This document shows positions 6,801 to 15,810 of a DNA stretch of 64,000 nt, one piece after another. Each line of letters starts with the position of its first letter. Within the stretch, counting starts at the first letter, position 1. The stretch is from UBA1740 sp045587025. Its GTDB lineage: Bacteria; Bacillota; Clostridia; Oscillospirales; CAG-272. The stretch covers positions 1-64,000 of the forward strand of contig JAZNBK010000059.1 in NCBI GenBank assembly GCA_045587025.1, read 5' to 3'. The notes below the pieces were generated by a model that worked only from the letters and a program-made list of their open reading frames with translations, made no database searches and was not told the origin of the DNA. Position numbers and translations under genes: made by a program.

Positions 6801-9356
6801 TTATTCCTCGTCCTTTTCCTCAGGCAAAGGCTCTCCGTCAAAGGATCCGGTTTCTATTTCCTTTTCTGCCTTCTCCTGTTCTTCGGCGAGCGCCTCTATT
6901 TCTTCTTCCTTTTCAACTCTTGCGAAATTGACTATCGAACAGCCCTCGTTCATTCTCATAGTGATTACGCCGCCTGCCGTTCTTGAATATATCGGAATAC
7001 CTTCAACGGGAGTACGGATTATAATTCCCTCGTTCGTAATTATCATGATATCGTCGCTTTCGCTTACCGTGGCAATAGACGCGAGCTTTCCTGTCTTTTC
7101 GCTTATCTTGTGACACGCAACGCCCTTGCCGCCTCGGTTCTTCATTTCTCGGAAGTCCTCAAAGGAGGTTCTCTTTCCGTAGCCGCCCTCGGTTAAGGTG
7201 AGCAGATATTTGTCCTCCTCGATGATCGCAAGACCTACGACCTTATCGTCGTCCCTGAGGCGAATTCCGCGAACTCCGCGGGCAAGTCGTCCCATACATC
7301 TTACGTTATCCTCGTTGAAGCGGACTGCCATACCTTCACCGGATGCGACGAGAATGTCGGTGCCGCCCTTCGTATGACGGACGAAGAGAAGCTCGTCTCC
7401 CTCGTCGAGAGATATCGCTATCTTTCCGCCTCTGCGCTGGTACTCGAAATCTGACAGAAGCGTTCGCTTCATTATACCATTTTTCGTCACCATTGTCAAA
7501 TATTCGCCCTCGTTAAACTCGGCGACGGCTATAACCGCCGTAACCTTTTCGTTCTCCTCTAACTGAAGAATATTTACGAGGTTCGTTCCCTTCGCCGTGC
7601 GAGACGCCTCGGGTATTCTGTATACCTTCTTGGTATGAACCTTTCCTGTGTTCGTAAACATCATAAGGAATGAGTGGCTGTTTGCAACTATTACGTTGTC
7701 AACGAAGTCCTCCTCCTTGGTCGTCATACCGATAATACCCTTACCGCCTCTGCGTTGAGCCGAGTAGGTTGCGGCGGGCTGACGCTTGATATAACCGTCA
7801 TTTGTAAACGTAACTATACAGGTTTCTCTCTCTATAAGGTCCTCGTCGTCGATTTCCTCCGCTCTTTCGATAAGCGTGGTTCTTCGCTCGTCTGCGTAGC
7901 TTTTCTTAATTTCGATTAGGTCATCCTTTATTATCTGCATAATCTTGCCGTCGTCGGCTAAAATTCCTTGCAGCTCCTCGACTAACTCCTGCAATTTTGC
8001 GAGACGGTTTTCTATCTTCTGTCTTTCAAGACCGGAGAGACGGCCTATCGTCATTTCTACTATCGCCTGCGCCTGATAATCCGAGAGACCGAACCTTTCC
8101 ATAAGCTTTTGCTTTGCGTCGGGAATGGATTCGCTCTTTTTAACTATCTCGATAATTTCATCAATATGAGCTATCGCTATCTTGTAGCCCTCGTAGATGT
8201 GCATTTCGTGGAGCGCCTTTTTCAGCTCGAATTCGGTTCTCTTACGGATAATTCCTCTTTGGAAGGAGATATAGTTGTCCAAAATCTGAGGCAAGCTCAG
8301 AAGCTTCGGCTCTCCGTTTACGAGCGCTATCATATTTATAGCGCAGGTGTCCTGAAGCTGACTGTACTTATAGAGCTGATTTAAGATGACCTCGCCGTTA
8401 GCGTCTCTCCTGTAATCGACCACAATTCTCATTCCTGCTCGTCCGGACTCGTCTCTCAGGCCTGTAATTCCGTCTATCTTCTTGTCGTTTACAAGCTTTC
8501 CTATGCTCTCAACGAGAAGTCCCTTTCTTACCTGAAAAGGAATTTCAGTAAAGATTATCTGCTTCTTTTCATCGTCTATATGCGCTTTTGCTCTGACGTA
8601 AACGCGGCCTCTTCCCGTGCTGTACGCATCGTAAATTCCCTTCGTGCCGTAAATTGTCGCATAGGTAGGAAAATCGGGGCCCTTTATATATTGCATCAAT
8701 TCGAGCACGGTAGATTCGGGATTTTCCATACGGTAGATAATTCCGTCCACGACCTCGCCCAAGTTATGCGTCGGAATATTCGTCGCCATACCGACGGCGA
8801 TACCTACCGATCCGTTCACCAATAGATTGGGGAAGCGAGAGGTCAGAACTGTCGGCTCTTTTCGGCTGTTGTCGAAGTTCGGTATGAAATCAACCGTCTC
8901 CTTTTCTATATCAAGGAGCATATAGTTCGCCATTTTTGCCATTCTCGCCTCGGTATATCGGTAAGCGGCGGCTCCGTCTCCGTCTACGTTACCGAAGTTT
9001 CCGTGTCCCTCGATAAGAGGATAGCGGAGCGAAAACGGCTGAGCCATTCTTACCATCGTCTCATATACGGCTGTGTCGCCGTGCGGATGATATCTACCGA
9101 GCACGTTACCGACGGTTGTCGCCGACTTTCGAAACGGCTTTTCATAGGTGAGACCGTCCTCGTACATAGCGTAGAGTATTCTTCTTTGTCCCGGCTTCAA
9201 TCCATCTCGAACGTCGGGCAGAGCACGGCTCGTTATAACGCTCATGGAATATTCTATAAACGAGGTCTTGACCTCTTTTTCCATATTCCGTTCTTCAATT
9301 TTCTGATTGGGAAATTCAATGCTTCCCTCAAAATGATTTAATTGCTTTTTACTCAT
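6801..9356 (-). CDS. gyrA: DNA gyrase subunit A
   Basis: GyrA cuts and rejoins DNA in the ATP-dependent introduction of negative supercoils. The catalytic tyrosine is Y134 within YRYTEARM. The quinolone region reads YHPHGDTAVYE, with Thr95 where E. coli has Ser83 and Glu where it has Asp87. The C-terminal beta-pinwheel carries QRRGGKG near 540, the GyrA box, and repeated blade motifs follow. The last 50 residues are acidic (EEEIEALAEEQEKAEKEIE). The length of 851 is normal. The start at 9356 has a GGTGA site and lies 12 bp after the gyrB stop, so the pair is co-transcribed. Confidence 0.98.
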   Translation of the reverse strand: MSKKQLNHFEGSIEFPNQKIEERNMEKEVKTSFIEYSMSVITSRALPDVRDGLKPGQRRILYAMYEDGLTYEKPFRKSATTVGNVLGRYHPHGDTAVYETMVRMAQPFSLRYPLIEGHGNFGNVDGDGAAAYRYTEARMAKMANYMLLDIEKETVDFIPNFDNSRKEPTVLTSRFPNLLVNGSVGIAVGMATNIPTHNLGEVVDGIIYRMENPESTVLELMQYIKGPDFPTYATIYGTKGIYDAYSTGRGRVYVRAKAHIDDEKKQIIFTEIPFQVRKGLLVESIGKLVNDKKIDGITGLRDESGRAGMRIVVDYRRDANGEVILNQLYKYSQLQDTCAINMIALVNGEPKLLSLPQILDNYISFQRGIIRKRTEFELKKALHEMHIYEGYKIAIAHIDEIIEIVKKSESIPDAKQKLMERFGLSDYQAQAIVEMTIGRLSGLERQKIENRLAKLQELVEELQGILADDGKIMQIIKDDLIEIKKSYADERRTTLIERAEEIDDEDLIERETCIVTFTNDGYIKRQPAATYSAQRRGGKGIIGMTTKEEDFVDNVIVANSHSFLMMFTNTGKVHTKKVYRIPEASRTAKGTNLVNILQLEENEKVTAVIAVAEFNEGEYLTMVTKNGIMKRTLLSDFEYQRRGGKIAISLDEGDELLFVRHTKGGTDILVASGEGMAVRFNEDNVRCMGRLARGVRGIRLRDDDKVVGLAIIEEDKYLLTLTEGGYGKRTSFEDFREMKNRGGKGVACHKISEKTGKLASIATVSESDDIMIITNEGIIIRTPVEGIPIYSRTAGGVITMRMNEGCSIVNFARVEKEEEIEALAEEQEKAEKEIETGSFDGEPLPEEKDEE

Positions 9357-9368
9357 TTTTTCACCTGA

Positions 9369-11288
9369 TTATATATCGAGGTTCTGCGCGTATTTCGCAT
9401 TTTTCTCGATAAATTCCCTTCTCGGCTCAACCAAATCTCCCATTAATACCGAGAACATCTGGTCGCACGCAATAGCGTCGTCTATCTCCACCCTGAGAAG
9501 CGTTCTTCTCTCGGGGTCCATCGTTGTTTCCCAAAGCTGCTCGGGGTCCATTTCACCAAGACCCTTATATCTCTCGGCTTCGATATTTCCGCCGAGCTCT
9601 TCTATTATCGCGTCTCTCTCGGCGTCGGAGAAAGCGTATCTCTCCTGCTGCTTACCCTTCTTGATTTTGTAAAGCGGGGGCTGCGCTAAGAATATATGTC
9701 CGTCCTCTATGAGCTTTCTCATATGACGGAAGAAGAATGTCAACAAAAGTATACGAATGTGAGAGCCGTCAACGTCGGCATCCGCCATAATTATTATCTT
9801 TCCGTAGCGAAGCTTCTGTATATCAAATTCTTCTCCTATTCCGCATCCGAGCGCTTGAATTATCGGCTTTAACGACTCGTTTCCGTAGACCTTATCCTGT
9901 CTGCTTTTCTCTACGTTTAAGACCTTTCCTCTCAAAGGTAAAATTGCCTGATATCTACTGTCTCTGCCGTCCTTCGCAGAGCCGCCTGCGGAATCTCCCT
10001 CTACGAGATAAAGCTCTGTCAGCTCAACTCGCCTTTCCTGGCAGTCGCTCAGCTTTCCGGGCAGGGACGACGCCTGCAATACGTTCTTTCTTGAAAGCTC
10101 TCTCGCCTTTCTCGCCGCCTCTCTCGCGCGGGAAGCGGAAAGCGCCTTTTCTATAATAGTTTTTGCCTGTTGGGGATTTTCTTCGAGATATTCTTCGAGC
10201 TTTGCTCCTACTATTCCGTCAACTAAAACTCTTATATCCGAGTTCCCGAGCTTCGCTTTCGTCTGACTCTCAAACTGAGCGTCGGTCAGCTTTACGCTTA
10301 TAATAGCGCAAAGACCTTCTCTTACGTCCTCGCCCGACAGGTTTTTGTCGTTATCCTTCAGTATGCCCTTTTTTCTTGCGTAATCGTTAATTACCCTCGT
10401 CAGAGCATTCTTAAAGCCGGTCTCGTGAGTTCCTCCCTCTATCGTCGCCATATTGTTGGCGAAGGAAACTATGCTCTCGTTGTAGCTATCGTTATACTGC
10501 ATAGCCACTTCCGCGATAGATCCGTTCTTTTCGCCCTTCATATAGATTATGTCGTTTGTCAGAGGGGTTACGTGTCTCGTCTTATTAAGATAATCAACGA
10601 AGCTTACTATACCGCCCTCGTAGTGAAGGACCTCTTCTACCTTTTCCTCGCCGCGCAGGTCTGTCAAAATAATTTTAACTCCCGCGTTTAAAAATGACTG
10701 CTCTCTCATTCGGTTAAGAATAGTTTCAAATTCAAAGACGGTTTCTTCAAATATCGTACTGTCCGGCTTAAATCTTACGTAAAGACCGTGCGTGTCGCTA
10801 TCTCCTACGCAGGCAAAGGGACGAGCTACCTTTCCTCGCTCGAAGCGCTCGGTGTACTTCTTTCCGTCTCGGCAGTTTTCTACCTCTACCCATTCGGAAA
10901 GCGCGTTTACGACGGAAGCTCCGACTCCGTGGAGACCTCCCGCTATTTTATAGCCCTCTCCGCCGAACTTTCCTCCTGCGTGTAATACGGTATAAACGAC
11001 CTCGAGAGTGGGAAGACCTAACTTTTCATTTATTCCGGCGGGTATTCCTCGTCCGTCGTCCTGCACAGATACGCTGTTATCCTCATGTATATTTACTCTT
11101 ATACAGCTACATTCTCCTGCGAGCGCCTCGTCTATCGAGTTATCAACTATTTCATAAACAAGATGATGAAGTCCCTTAATTGATGTAGTTCCAATATACA
11201 TTCCCGGTCTTTTTCTTACCGCATCAAGTCCTTCAAGCACCTGTATTTGACTGTCATCATAGCCATTCTTTTCGGGTCTGTTTTCCAT
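9369..11288 (-). CDS. gyrB: DNA gyrase subunit B
   Basis: This is the ATPase subunit of gyrase, 639 residues. The GHKL ATP-binding motifs EIVDNSIDEA and DDGRGIP are near the N-terminus and GGLHGVGASVVNA follows. The TOPRIM domain shows EGDSAGGSAK and the metal-binding DADVDGSHI, and the C-terminal GyrA-binding segment RYKGLGEMDPEQLWETTMDP is present. The length fits the short Firmicutes-type GyrB. A GAGG site lies 8 bases before the ATG at 11288. Upstream in the 50-bp gap lies an almost perfect palindrome (11313-11328). Confidence 0.98.
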   Translation of the reverse strand: MENRPEKNGYDDSQIQVLEGLDAVRKRPGMYIGTTSIKGLHHLVYEIVDNSIDEALAGECSCIRVNIHEDNSVSVQDDGRGIPAGINEKLGLPTLEVVYTVLHAGGKFGGEGYKIAGGLHGVGASVVNALSEWVEVENCRDGKKYTERFERGKVARPFACVGDSDTHGLYVRFKPDSTIFEETVFEFETILNRMREQSFLNAGVKIILTDLRGEEKVEEVLHYEGGIVSFVDYLNKTRHVTPLTNDIIYMKGEKNGSIAEVAMQYNDSYNESIVSFANNMATIEGGTHETGFKNALTRVINDYARKKGILKDNDKNLSGEDVREGLCAIISVKLTDAQFESQTKAKLGNSDIRVLVDGIVGAKLEEYLEENPQQAKTIIEKALSASRAREAARKARELSRKNVLQASSLPGKLSDCQERRVELTELYLVEGDSAGGSAKDGRDSRYQAILPLRGKVLNVEKSRQDKVYGNESLKPIIQALGCGIGEEFDIQKLRYGKIIIMADADVDGSHIRILLLTFFFRHMRKLIEDGHIFLAQPPLYKIKKGKQQERYAFSDAERDAIIEELGGNIEAERYKGLGEMDPEQLWETTMDPERRTLLRVEIDDAIACDQMFSVLMGDLVEPRREFIEKNAKYAQNLDI

Positions 11289-11312
11289 TCTTTAATCCTC
11301 TTCCTATGAAAT

Positions 11313-11328
11313 GTAAATAATTATATAC
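11313..11328. promoter_or_regulatory. 16-bp near-palindrome in the gyrB leader
   Basis: The site matches the palindrome GTAAATAATTATTTAC at 15 of 16 positions and lies just upstream of the gyrB ribosome-binding site. Similar sites occur in the same position before an SDR gene (32532-32547) and rsmD (34428-34443). It could be an operator or an RNA hairpin. Confidence 0.35.
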
Positions 11329-11338
11329 ATATCTCTTG

Positions 11339-11611
11339 TTATAAAATTTCTTCTGCCTCGTTATCTATTCTAGCGTTAAGTCCGACAGCTGAAATTTTTG
11401 AAAGATAAATTTTATATTTTCCCTTTTCTTCTCCGTTCAAAAGAATGAAGGAGCGCGGAATATCGCTTTCCCCGTATAAGACCTTCTTCTTTTTTTGCAT
11501 ATCGGAGAGAAATTTTCTGCTGCTTATAGATACAGTCGCCGTATCCATATCGAAAATTCCTATTATATCCTTCTTTTTAACGGTCACTCCGTTACCTATA
11601 TGAAGATACAT
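11339..11611 (-). CDS. remB: RemB/YaaB-like DUF370 protein
   Basis: This 90-residue protein begins MYLHIGNGVTVKKKDIIGIFDMD, the recognisable opening of the DUF370 family. In Bacillus subtilis the family includes RemA, a DNA-binding regulator of biofilm and osmoprotection genes, and RemB (YaaB), encoded between recF and gyrB. The position here is the same. The C-terminal half (KYKIYLSKISAVGLNARID) is less conserved. It overlaps the recF end by 20 bp, showing tight coupling. The S4-domain gene often found between dnaN and recF in Bacilli is missing. Confidence 0.85.
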   Translation of the reverse strand: MYLHIGNGVTVKKKDIIGIFDMDTATVSISSRKFLSDMQKKKKVLYGESDIPRSFILLNGEEKGKYKIYLSKISAVGLNARIDNEAEEIL

Positions 11612-12686
11612 ACCTTCCCTTGTCCACCTTTATAATATTTACGTTGCCTTCCTCAAATCCGTTTTTTTCACAACAGGTAATCAGAATTTGTTTATCTTCT
11701 TTTTTTTCCAATATATAAGCGCGTCTTTGTTCATCAAGCTCGCTTAAAACGTCATCAAAGAGAAATACGGGATTTTCCTTGCACCAATTGCGACAAACCT
11801 CTCCTTCCGCCATTTTAAGAGCAAGGACGATAGAGCGTTGCTGTCCCTGAGATGCGTAGGAGCGCGCAGAAATTCCGTTTATCTTTATCTCTATATCGTC
11901 TCTGTGAACACCGAAAAGAGAACAACCGGCCATTATTTCCTTGTCGATAGAGCCGTTTAAAATTTCTATATACTGTTCTTCTAAATTTTCGCTGCCGTCG
12001 GTATCGCACTTGTATTCAAGAGAAAGCTCTTCCTTGCCGTTTGAGATTTCGTATAAAATTCTTTTTGCGCTTTTTTCTATTTCTTTTATGTACTCTCTTC
12101 TTTTCTCGTTTATATAGCCGGCTCTTTTTGCGAGCGCAGCCGACCAGACATAGAGCTGCTCTCTTTCAAAAAACAATCCCTTTTGAGCATTTTTCAGCAC
12201 TGCGTTTCTGTTTTCGAGAATTTTGTTATACTCTGAATATATATTCATATACATCGGCTTTATCTGACTTATTCCGACGTTTACAAAATCTCTGCGAAGA
12301 TGAGGTCCTTCCTTTACGAGCATTAAATGCTCCGGAAAAAACAGTACCGCTCTGAAATGTCCGAGCATATTTACTATCTTTTCTTCCTCTGCGCCGTCCT
12401 TATATTTTTTCTTTTCCTTTCCGTAAACACGGTAGGCGAGAGATTTTTTCTTTTCTTCGCTTTCAAAGAGCATTTCTATATAAAATCCCTGTTCGCCGAA
12501 TCTTTTAAGCTCGTTGTCAGACGCCATTCGGAAGCTTTTTCCCCGCGCAAAATAATATATAGCTTCTAAAATATTGGTTTTCCCTTGCGCGTTTTGACCG
12601 TATAGAAGATTTACTCCCTCAGAAAAATTTATTTCCGCTTTTTCTATATTTCTGAAATTTTCCGCCTTTAGATTTTTTATCTTCAT
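11592..12686 (-). CDS. recF: DNA replication and repair protein RecF
   Basis: RecF is an SMC-like ATPase that helps load RecA at gaps. The Walker A motif GQNAQGKTN is at 30-38, and the ABC signature (SQGQQRSIVLALK) and Walker B (PVFLFDDVLSELD) lie in the C-terminal third. The length of 364 is normal. It starts 3 bp after dnaN without a strong ribosome-binding site, so its translation probably depends on dnaN, and it overlaps remB at its end. Confidence 0.96.
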   Translation of the reverse strand: MKIKNLKAENFRNIEKAEINFSEGVNLLYGQNAQGKTNILEAIYYFARGKSFRMASDNELKRFGEQGFYIEMLFESEEKKKSLAYRVYGKEKKKYKDGAEEEKIVNMLGHFRAVLFFPEHLMLVKEGPHLRRDFVNVGISQIKPMYMNIYSEYNKILENRNAVLKNAQKGLFFEREQLYVWSAALAKRAGYINEKRREYIKEIEKSAKRILYEISNGKEELSLEYKCDTDGSENLEEQYIEILNGSIDKEIMAGCSLFGVHRDDIEIKINGISARSYASQGQQRSIVLALKMAEGEVCRNWCKENPVFLFDDVLSELDEQRRAYILEKKEDKQILITCCEKNGFEEGNVNIIKVDKGRYVSSYR

Positions 12687-12689
12687 CTT

Positions 12690-13835
12690 TTATTCATTCA
12701 TTCTTACCGGCTGTACCATATAGAAGAAGTCCTCGTCCGCCTTTTTCTCATGAGGCGCTATCGTAACACTCTGTGTAGGAGATTTAAAGGTCATATCTAT
12801 TACGTCGCTGTCTGCGGCTCTTATGCTGTTTATAAGATAACGGCAGTTGAACGCTATCTTAATATTTTCGCCCTCGTGCGCGCAGCTCATTTCGTCATAT
12901 ACCTCACCGCTCGCAGATTTTGAAGCGAGAGAAATATTTTCCCCGTCTACAATTATCTTCACGTAAGAGCGTGAGCTCTTTTCCTCTGCTATAAGATTAG
13001 CTCTTTCAAGACCTACGAGAAATCTGCCTCTGTCAAGAGTTACCTTTATATCGTTGTTTTTCGGTATTATTCTATTGTAATCTATATATTCCTCGTCAAT
13101 TAAGCGAGTGAAGAATACAAGATCCTCAAAATTAAAGATAGCGTGCTTTCTCGTGAGCATTACCTTTATATTTCCGCCCTTGTCGGAAAGGATTTTTACA
13201 AGCTCGTTCAATGCGTGACCTGGTACTATAAACGAGAAATCCATTTCGCTATTATCAGAAACGTCTGTAATTTCACTCACTATATCACATTTTGAAAGGG
13301 TATAGCTGTCGCAGGAAATTATTTCAAGCTTATTTTTCTTTATTTTAAAGAAAGCTCCGCAGAGCATAGGTCTCGTGTCCTGCTCCGCAACGGAATGAAG
13401 AACCTTTCCTATCATTTTTTTAAGAATATAAGAGTCGGCTATAAATCCGTTTTCTCCTTTAAGCTCAGGAAGCTTCGGAAAATCCGAGCCCTTTATTGCA
13501 AATAAAGAGAAATTGCTCTTTCCACTCGAAATAACCGTGTTATATCCACCGTCTACCGTGATATTTATAATATCGTCATCAGGCAAAAGGCGCAAAATTT
13601 GCATAAGTCGCTGAGCGTTTATTATGTAGCTTCCGCCCTCAAGGACCCTCTCCGCCTTTAAATATCCGATAACACCTTTTTTCATATCGTAGGAAGAAAT
13701 TTTTATAAGGGATGTCTCTTTGTCCGCTTCTATTAAAACTCCTTCTATTGATGTTATCGTATTTTTACTCGACACGCTGCCCATAGCAGGAGAAAGCTTT
13801 TCTATAAATTCTTCTTTGTGAAAGGTAATGTTCAT
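12690..13835 (-). CDS. dnaN: DNA polymerase III sliding clamp (beta subunit)
   Basis: The beta clamp tethers polymerase III to DNA. The 381-residue length and three-domain pattern fit the family. Recognisable parts are the N-terminal EEFIEKLSPAMGSVSSKNTITSIEGVLIEA, the second-domain start after DFSFIVPGHALNELVKIL, and the C-terminal clamp end YMVQPVRMNE. A good AAGGAG site precedes the ATG at 13835. It lies downstream of the origin gap and is first of the dnaN-recF-remB-gyrB-gyrA run. Confidence 0.97.
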   Translation of the reverse strand: MNITFHKEEFIEKLSPAMGSVSSKNTITSIEGVLIEADKETSLIKISSYDMKKGVIGYLKAERVLEGGSYIINAQRLMQILRLLPDDDIINITVDGGYNTVISSGKSNFSLFAIKGSDFPKLPELKGENGFIADSYILKKMIGKVLHSVAEQDTRPMLCGAFFKIKKNKLEIISCDSYTLSKCDIVSEITDVSDNSEMDFSFIVPGHALNELVKILSDKGGNIKVMLTRKHAIFNFEDLVFFTRLIDEEYIDYNRIIPKNNDIKVTLDRGRFLVGLERANLIAEEKSSRSYVKIIVDGENISLASKSASGEVYDEMSCAHEGENIKIAFNCRYLINSIRAADSDVIDMTFKSPTQSVTIAPHEKKADEDFFYMVQPVRMNE

Positions 13836-14147
13836 TTTTTACTCCTTTGTGTTTCTTTTTATTTAAAGAGCGAAGCTCGAAATAAATATAATATAAATAA
13901 TATAAATAGTAGTAGTAATAGTAGGGGATGTTTAAATTGTTAAATGTTGCTTTTTTTGGCTTTATATAGCTGTTTTTTGATGTTGCTTCAATGTTGGAAA
14001 AATAAAAAATGTATGTAAAATTATGTCAAGAACTTTTAACATCTTTTCAATATTGAAAATGTTATAAAATAAAACGATTTTTTAAACGAATTTTTGAATA
14101 TCTTTCAACATAAAAACGCCTGCTTTTGAACATATAAATGTTAAAAA
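13836..14147. other. Replication origin (oriC), dnaA-dnaN intergenic region
   Basis: This AT-rich 312-bp gap holds, from the dnaA side, a region dense in the pentamer AACAT/ATGTT (starts 13928, 13944, 13980, 13991, 14038, 14059, 14107, 14129, 14138), a perfect 16-bp palindrome TTTTCAATATTGAAAA (14044-14059), a GGGG block, a trinucleotide array (13907-13924) and a pure A/T stretch (about 13881-13906). This order, boxes then GC block then DnaA-trio then unwinding element, is that of the Bacillus subtilis unwinding region. No TTATCCACA is visible; the AACAT motifs, most often TTTTNAACAT-like, are the candidate DnaA boxes. Confidence 0.85.
13907..13924 (-). other. DnaA-trio array (basal unwinding element)
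   Basis: Six trinucleotides TAG TAG TAG TAA TAG TAG on the plus strand, next to a GGGG block, read CTACTATTACTACTACTA in the dnaA direction. This differs by one base from what I recall of the B. subtilis trio region. In B. subtilis these 3'-GAT-5' repeats hold the DnaA filament on one strand during melting. The adjacent 13881-13906 is only A and T. Confidence 0.85.
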
Positions 14148-15545
14148 TTATGTTCTTATCGTATTTATAAGCTCTTCAATATCGTATTCAACGTTTTTCT
14201 TTTCCTTTATATCCTTCTCTACCTTTTTAAGAGAGGCGATAACAGTCGCATGATTTCTCGAAAAGAGCTTTCCTATCTCGGTCTGAGGCAGGTCTGTCAG
14301 AGTTCTTATAAGATAGATACAGATATGACGGGCAGAGGCAATCATTTCATTTCTCTTTGCGCTCTTGATATCCTCTACTGGTATATTGTATTTTTGAGAA
14401 ACAGCGTTAAATATTTTATCTACCGTAAAAGAGACTGAGTTTGAGCCGGAAAGAAAATCTGTCGTTGCTCTCTTACACATAGCGAGTGTAATGGGAGAAG
14501 CCGTAAGTACGCTTATCGCGTTTATCTTCTTTATAGCGCCCTCTATCTGTCTTATATTGTTATTTAACTTTTCTGCGAGGTAATTGACTATCTCGGGAGA
14601 AATGTTTATATTGAGAGATTCCGCCTTTTTCATAATGATAGCCGTGCGAAGCTCAAAGGTAGGCGGCTGGATATCTGCCATAAGGCCCCATTCAAAACGG
14701 GTGCGCAGACGCTCTGACAGAGGAGTTATTTCCTTTGGCGGACGGTCGGAGGTAAGAATAATCTTTTTTCCCGCCTCGTAAAGAGATGTGAAGGTATGGA
14801 AAAATTCCTCCTGCGTCGACTCTTTTCCGGCAATGAACTGAATATCGTCTATCAAAAGAACGTCGGCTGAGCGATATTTCTCACGAAAGGAAGAAGTCGT
14901 TGAGGTAGAGATAGCGGAGATAAGCTCGTTTGTGAACTCCTCGCACTTCTTGTAGATGATTTTTACCGCTGGGTTAGTCCTCTTTATCTCGTTTGTAACT
15001 GCGTAGAGAAGGTGAGTTTTACCCAAACCGCTTTGTCCCCATATGAAAAGGGGATTATATTCGGAGGACTCCTGATTTGCGACAGCAGTGCAGGCAGCGT
15101 GGGCAAATTTATTGGAATCTCCAACGATGAAGTTATCAAAGGTGTATTCCTCGACTATCATATGACTTTCAATAGTGGTCGCAATATCAGGTTCGTTTTC
15201 GTCGTCCTGCGTATAAACAGGGAAGAGCGGTTCCTTTTCCTCTATTGAATAATCGTTTTCGCTTGAAGCGAAGGCAGATAAATGAAAGCCGTCCTTTTCG
15301 GGAGTGAAAACGATAGAGCATTTTACCTTAAAGCCGATAACTTCAGAAAGACAGGATGAAATAAATTCCATATGTCTTTTTTCTATCAGGTCCTTTTTAA
15401 ATTCACTGTTTATAGAAAACAGCGCTTCCTCATCCGAAAGAGAAATAATTTTTAAGTCGGCATACCAAAGCTTGTAGATTGTTGTTGAAACCTTGCTTTC
15501 TATATTCGCAAGCACGGCTTCGCATAATTCTTTTAACGAGTCCAT
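14148..15545 (-). CDS. dnaA: Chromosomal replication initiator DnaA
   Basis: DnaA is the AAA+ initiator, 465 residues. Domain I occupies about 1-80, a short acidic linker about 95-130, Walker A GQSGLGKT is at 170-177 and Walker B VLLIDDIQF follows. Domain IV starts near 360. Its signature, GGRDHTTV in E. coli and B. subtilis, reads FSRNHATV here: Asn431 and Ala433 replace the Asp and Thr that contact bases in the E. coli complex (D433, T435), and the usual PRQ reads ARH at 405-407. The fold is intact, so changed box specificity rather than loss of function is likely. A sigma-A promoter lies at 15665-15693. Confidence 0.98.
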   Translation of the reverse strand: MDSLKELCEAVLANIESKVSTTIYKLWYADLKIISLSDEEALFSINSEFKKDLIEKRHMEFISSCLSEVIGFKVKCSIVFTPEKDGFHLSAFASSENDYSIEEKEPLFPVYTQDDENEPDIATTIESHMIVEEYTFDNFIVGDSNKFAHAACTAVANQESSEYNPLFIWGQSGLGKTHLLYAVTNEIKRTNPAVKIIYKKCEEFTNELISAISTSTTSSFREKYRSADVLLIDDIQFIAGKESTQEEFFHTFTSLYEAGKKIILTSDRPPKEITPLSERLRTRFEWGLMADIQPPTFELRTAIIMKKAESLNINISPEIVNYLAEKLNNNIRQIEGAIKKINAISVLTASPITLAMCKRATTDFLSGSNSVSFTVDKIFNAVSQKYNIPVEDIKSAKRNEMIASARHICIYLIRTLTDLPQTEIGKLFSRNHATVIASLKKVEKDIKEKKNVEYDIEELINTIRT

Positions 15546-15664
15546 TTTTTTCTCCTGTAATTTTTATTGTATCCGACGTAATCAAAAGACAAAGAAACAA
15601 AAAAATATGTAAAGAATAAGTTTACTTCTCTCTTTTTTGCTTACATACATAATTCATTAACTAT

Positions 15665-15693
15665 ATTCTACCACAAAACTTTTCATTTTTCAA
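15665..15693 (-). promoter_or_regulatory. dnaA: dnaA promoter overlapped by a candidate DnaA box
   Basis: On the minus strand TTGAAA (15688-15693) and TAGAAT (15665-15670) are 17 bp apart. The motif TTTTCAACAT at 15687-15696 covers the whole -35, as expected if DnaA represses its own gene. The rest of the 265-bp gap is AT-rich. Confidence 0.75.
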
Positions 15694-15720
15694 CATTTGT
15701 TTGAAAAAATTCTTACTAAT

Positions 15721-15748
15721 TTAATATATATATTTTTATATATATTAA
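15721..15748. repeat. Perfect A/T inverted repeat between divergent promoters
   Basis: Two 12-bp arms (15721-15732 and 15737-15748) of alternating A/T surround a TTTT loop. It sits between the dnaA and glycosyltransferase promoters. It could be a cruciform, an easily melted element or a bidirectional terminator. Confidence 0.5.
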
Positions 15749-15753
15749 AACGC

Positions 15754-15782
15754 TTGAAAAGTGGAGAAAATTGTGATAGAAT
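15754..15782 (+). promoter_or_regulatory. Sigma-A promoter of the family 2 glycosyltransferase
   Basis: TTGAAA (15754-15759) and TAGAAT (15777-15782) have a 17-bp spacer, using the same two hexamers as the divergent dnaA promoter. Confidence 0.75.
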
Positions 15783-15810
15783 ATAGAGGAACTAAAAAAG
15801 GAGTAAAATT

